Positions 6,682-9,510 of a stretch of 9,510 nucleotides of DNA are shown here, piece by piece (within the stretch, counting starts at the first letter, position 1; the number at the start of each line of letters is the position of its first letter). The DNA is taken from positions 1 through 9,510 of the forward strand of contig JAJFLL010000212.1 in assembly GCA_021772695.1 (NCBI GenBank), in the 5' to 3' direction. The notes under the pieces were generated by a model, which was given only the letters and a program-made list of their open reading frames with translations, was not told where the DNA came from and made no database searches. This stretch comes from Deltaproteobacteria bacterium (lineage in GTDB: Bacteria; UBA10199; DSSB01). The position numbers were made by a program, and so were the translations under genes.

Positions 6682-6687
6682 TCTCCT
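6682..6687 (-). promoter_or_regulatory. Ribosome binding site deciding the patatin start
   Basis: On the - strand AGGAGA ends directly against the GTG at 6681, leaving no spacer, but lies six bases before the in-frame TTG at 6675. Normal spacing favours TTG, giving a protein that starts (M)GLKIVHKS. Confidence 0.5.
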
Positions 6688-6740
6688 ATTTCCGAGTGGG
6701 AACCTTAGGCAAGGTAAGCGAGATTTTTCAAGAAAGTCAA

Positions 6741-6761
6741 GGGGATACTCAGCTCATCCCC
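6741..6761 (-). terminator. Hairpin between the TPR and patatin genes
   Basis: GGGGAT (6741-6746) pairs with ATCCCC (6756-6761) around a 9-base loop, about 24 bases past the TPR stop codon on the - strand. It is followed on that strand by TTGACTTTCTTG, only moderately T-rich. It may be a partial terminator or an intercistronic stem. The adjoining TTGACT could serve as a -35 box, but I see no good -10 box. Confidence 0.3.
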
Positions 6762-6784
6762 AAGGAGTATCGTGGGGAATTTAC

Positions 6785-7882
6785 CTACGTGCGATCTTCT
6801 CTGAGTTGCAGGATCATCTTTAGATTGGGTTTATAGGACCCGTATGCCTTATGGCCCGCCTTAAACTGCTTTATGGCCTCCTTCCTATCTTTGGCCTGTA
6901 AGGCCATCATCCCTAAATTGTAATGGGCATAGGCCTGCCAGGCGGGATTGCGGTGGTGTTTGAGGAAGGTTTCGTACGCTGCTTTGGACTTATCTTTTTG
7001 TCCCAGGCGCTGATAGGCCTGGCCCTGAAAAAACCAGGTCACCGTAATTTTGGGATCTTGCCGATAGATCTGTTCAAAAATATCGAGGGACTTGCGGGTT
7101 TGGCCGGTGGCGAGGAGAAAACGCCCTTGGTGCAATTTTGCGATCAGGTTTTTTGGATATTTCTGCACCAGTTCATTGGCCAATAATAATCCAGCCCGAT
7201 TTTTCCGGTCGTTTAAATAGACAAACATCAATGAAACTCGAGACAAGTCTCCGGCCAAAATACTTTCGGTCACCGCTTGCTTCATCATGGCGATACCTTC
7301 AGGCCGTTGGTCTTTGAAAAATGGCAGAATTTTTCCGAAGGATTGGGTGAATACAGAACGCCAAAATAACGACATGCCTTGACCCAATAAGACATCGGGA
7401 AATTTAGGATCTTGTTCCCGAGCTCGGGCCAAACATTTGTCGGCGATATTGGCCTGGCCAAGTGCGGCCAAGGCCTTGTCTTGGCGAATCAGATAAAAAG
7501 CTCGCAGACCCGCTGAGGCCCCGCAAAGGAAGTTGTCCCATGCGCTGCTTTCGGGATTTTTCACAATTTTGTCGACGATCAATTCATTGCTATGGCTGGC
7601 CTGAGCAAAGGCCTGATCCAAAGAAAAATCATAATTTTCAAACATGATGGCGTTGTAAAGCACCATGACCCCGAAAGTACCCAAAGGGGAGTCAGGGTAT
7701 TCCCGCCATAGGCGATGAAAGTGTTTCTGAGCCTCTCCGTAATTACGGTCGAAGATCAATTGCTGCCCCTGTTCGCTAGCCTTGAGAATGCCTTCGGTGG
7801 CACCCTGGGGGATGTGTTTGAAGGCGACCAGAAATGGTAGCAAGCAGAGCAGGCCTATGGCTTTTTGGTATTTCATACCCAT
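6785..7882 (-). CDS. Tetratricopeptide-repeat protein with signal sequence
   Basis: This 365-residue protein probably acts as a protein-protein scaffold in the periplasm or envelope. Residues 1-21 (basic MKYQKA, then the hydrophobic run IGLLCLLPFLVAF) look like a signal peptide or membrane anchor; the Cys at 13 is not in a good lipobox. Residues about 30-115 and 160-230 are helical. Clear TPR-like helix pairs occupy about 245-350, for example LHQGRFLLATGQTRKSLDIF, FFQGQAYQRLGQKDKSKAAY and YNLGMMALQAKDRKEAIKQF. Two in-frame ATGs (7882 and 7876) compete. Neither has a good ribosome site, and the second gives the more typical signal-peptide start. It follows a metallopeptidase gene, from which a terminator separates it, and precedes the patatin gene by 103 bp with a possible stem between. 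Partner proteins are unknown; family recognition is at repeat level only. Confidence 0.8.
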   Translation of the reverse strand: MGMKYQKAIGLLCLLPFLVAFKHIPQGATEGILKASEQGQQLIFDRNYGEAQKHFHRLWREYPDSPLGTFGVMVLYNAIMFENYDFSLDQAFAQASHSNELIVDKIVKNPESSAWDNFLCGASAGLRAFYLIRQDKALAALGQANIADKCLARAREQDPKFPDVLLGQGMSLFWRSVFTQSFGKILPFFKDQRPEGIAMMKQAVTESILAGDLSRVSLMFVYLNDRKNRAGLLLANELVQKYPKNLIAKLHQGRFLLATGQTRKSLDIFEQIYRQDPKITVTWFFQGQAYQRLGQKDKSKAAYETFLKHHRNPAWQAYAHYNLGMMALQAKDRKEAIKQFKAGHKAYGSYKPNLKMILQLREDRT

Positions 7883-7923
7883 ACCATACGATATTTAGGG
7901 GAATTCGGTTGAAAGTAATAGAG

Positions 7924-7955
7924 AAAAGCCCCGGGCTTGATGAAAAACCCGGGGC
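7924..7955 (-). terminator. Intrinsic terminator of the metallopeptidase gene
   Basis: On the - strand GCCCCGGG (7955-7948) pairs perfectly with CCCGGGGC (7935-7928) around a 12-base loop, followed by TTTTCTC. It lies about 40 bases beyond the metallopeptidase stop codon at 7994 and upstream of the TPR start, so the two genes are probably separate transcripts. Confidence 0.75.
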
Positions 7956-7963
7956 CGGACCTG

Positions 7964-7985
7964 GAAAAAGAGAAGAGAAGAGAAG
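7964..7985. repeat. Short purine tract with AGAAG repeats
   Basis: AAAAAG is followed by three tandem AGAAG units (7971-7985), a purine-only run on the + strand just past the metallopeptidase stop codon. It is a small simple-sequence repeat in untranslated DNA with no evident role. Confidence 0.6.
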
Positions 7986-7993
7986 TAACCTTT

Positions 7994-9510
7994 CTAGTGA
8001 ATTCTAATGACGGCCCCTCCGGGAATCATGTTGGGGTCGGCCAATAATTGTAACTTTGAACCGGCACCTTGAATGGCACCGGCTTGCAAATTAAAAAACA
8101 AACCGCCGGGAGAACGTAGGCCGTCTTGAATGGGAAAGCCAACCAGGGCCTTGCTGCGAACTCCTGCCAAAATGGTGCCGCGGTTATCGTTTTGGTCCCC
8201 GAATAGATCAATGCCATGAAAATTATAGCGGGGATTTTCGGTAATGCCCGTTTGGCTCAATTGAACCGTGGCGTAAAAATCCAATAATAGATTGCGAAAG
8301 GACCAACCGGTGGCTGCTTCAATATTCTTGACGCCTTTGTAAGGCGATTGCAGCAAATTGGTAAGCAAGGCGGTGCCACTCTGGGCCTCGGGAAAGCGAT
8401 TGAGGTTTGCTTGTTCGTAAAGATAGCGGAAGAACAAATAGGCACCGCCCCTTTGGGCCAAGGTGGTGCCGCTGATAAACGAGGCTTGGTCGGGTGCCTC
8501 TAAAAACAGACTCACCCGAGAGGGGTTTTCTTTGCCCGCTTGCGGTAGGGGGTTGCCATCGAAGGCATGCAAATCTTCGAGAAGGTGGGAGAGGCCTTCA
8601 TTGGCCCAACCCTCTTCGGCACCTATGTTATGGTCTAAGACTTTGTAACGATAATTGATCATGTGTTGATATTCATGGGGCAAAACGGAAGGCGCAATAT
8701 TGCTGGCCCAAAAGTCTGAAGCCACGGGAATCCCATAGCGCCCGGCGGGGTCGGGAATACTGATGAAGAGTAATTCCTTTTCATTACTGGCGGGCAGGGA
8801 GGATTGGGGAAACAGATCGGCGCCAAAAAAGAATCCGGTAATGTATCCGCCCACTTGGGCGCCCAGGCGATTGACTCCCGAACAAAAACATACGGCGAAG
8901 CGGCCATCGGAATTGACATCGCTTTCATGACCGAGAATTTCACGTTGTCGATTAATTTTGCTTTCAAAACCTTCGATGACTGGATTCAATAAAGAGTCGG
9001 GGAGAAGGTCTAAGGCCGACTCCTCCACGTAATAGTCGGCGTGTGCCGTAGCCTGAACGCGGCGAGCACATACTAAATCGTATTGGTCCGTATTATTCAT
9101 CGACGACAAAACCTTGACCAAGATGCCCGCTCCACCGGCGCAGCGTTCCTCCCACGGTTGGGAGATGGTGGCGAGCTTGCCGGTTCCGGTGGCCATGGCC
9201 TTTTCGGAAACACTGGCCTGTAGGGCTTGGCCAATAAGCCCTTCTTCCTCTCTTAGGATGCTGTGAAACAATGTGGTGGGATCATCGTCCTGAGGATCGG
9301 AGTCGGACAAGAGAGGGGAGGGTGCGGCCAAAAATCGTGAGGACGATTCCGAGAAAGTGCCTGATTTGACCTCAATGCCGAATTGGGTAGGTTGGGAATT
9401 GGCGGCGAAAAAAATGAGGGCAAATTCCTCTGCGCCCGAGAGTTCCCCGAATTGTAAGGAGGCCTCCCCATTGGGGTCAAAATTGAGTGCGGTGACCTCT
9501 CCGGTGGAAA
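7994..9510 (-). CDS. M30-like (hyicolysin-type) zinc metallopeptidase, 5' end missing
   Basis: The frame stays open from the TAG at 7994-7996 to the right edge, giving 504 visible residues; the TTG at 9331 lies mid-frame and is probably not the start, so the N-terminus, including any signal peptide or lipobox, is outside the window. Counting from the first visible residue, residues 1-50 are beta-rich (e.g. FGELSGAEEFALIFFAA). A DVNSDG segment (197-202) looks like a calcium-binding loop. HEYQH (278-282) is the zinc-binding HExxH motif, and NEGLSHLLEDL supplies the likely third ligand, Glu304. This arrangement, with HEYQHMINY followed by a WANEGLSH block, resembles the M30/hyicolysin group of secreted peptidases. 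Catalytic residues appear intact. The role is probably extracellular or envelope protein degradation; the substrate is unknown. The gene has its own terminator and no visible link to the TPR gene beyond adjacency. Confidence 0.8.
   Translation of the reverse strand, partial: STGEVTALNFDPNGEASLQFGELSGAEEFALIFFAANSQPTQFGIEVKSGTFSESSSRFLAAPSPLLSDSDPQDDDPTTLFHSILREEEGLIGQALQASVSEKAMATGTGKLATISQPWEERCAGGAGILVKVLSSMNNTDQYDLVCARRVQATAHADYYVEESALDLLPDSLLNPVIEGFESKINRQREILGHESDVNSDGRFAVCFCSGVNRLGAQVGGYITGFFFGADLFPQSSLPASNEKELLFISIPDPAGRYGIPVASDFWASNIAPSVLPHEYQHMINYRYKVLDHNIGAEEGWANEGLSHLLEDLHAFDGNPLPQAGKENPSRVSLFLEAPDQASFISGTTLAQRGGAYLFFRYLYEQANLNRFPEAQSGTALLTNLLQSPYKGVKNIEAATGWSFRNLLLDFYATVQLSQTGITENPRYNFHGIDLFGDQNDNRGTILAGVRSKALVGFPIQDGLRSPGGLFFNLQAGAIQGAGSKLQLLADPNMIPGGAVIRIH

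Noticed and set aside
6710..6740. Sigma-70 promoter for the patatin gene starting with TTGACT on the - strand
   Set aside because: At 17-18 base spacing the -10 candidates (TTACCT or TACCTT) match the consensus poorly, so I mention it only under the adjacent hairpin.
9329..9331. TTG start for the metallopeptidase
   Set aside because: Fifty-nine further in-frame codons up to the window edge encode plausible beta-rich protein sequence, so the gene continues beyond the window.

Overview
The window looks like chromosome of a Gram-negative, outer-membrane bacterium of middling GC content. The protein styles (low-complexity linkers attached to a beta-barrel-like domain, a cytoplasmic patatin lipase, a TPR protein with a signal sequence, an M30-like metallopeptidase) and an exact copy of the sigma-28 -10 sequence fit a motile deltaproteobacterium-like lineage such as Bdellovibrionota. 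That taxonomic reading is inference and only moderately secure.

Left half (1-5234, + strand): three tandem paralogues of one architecture. Each has a disordered N-terminal segment (only partly visible in the first), a beta-strand-rich domain resembling an outer-membrane barrel with one two-cysteine loop, a charged linker, a helical or coiled-coil domain and a low-complexity tail. The first is cut by the left edge and is the most divergent. The second and third are close relatives, each apparently with its own promoter. The 60 bp upstream of each align without gaps and are conserved in discrete blocks. One block is GCCGATAA, and another lies at the -35 position expected for sigma-28 but does not match its consensus. 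The second and third proteins share their extreme N-terminus (MSAS.TRP) and C-terminus (VPAIDIP) although the adjoining linkers have diverged. No signal peptide is visible, yet each protein has exactly two cysteines, both in a predicted extracellular loop. I do not recognise this as a named family, and it is the best candidate for an undescribed system here.

Right half (5290-9510, all on the - strand): a patatin-like phospholipase (stop codon inside the terminator of the third paralogue), a TPR protein with a signal sequence, and a zinc metallopeptidase-like protein cut by the right edge. The metallopeptidase has its own intrinsic terminator. The TPR and patatin genes are 103 bp apart and could be co-transcribed. 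No RNA genes, insertion sequences, CRISPR arrays or attachment sites were seen.
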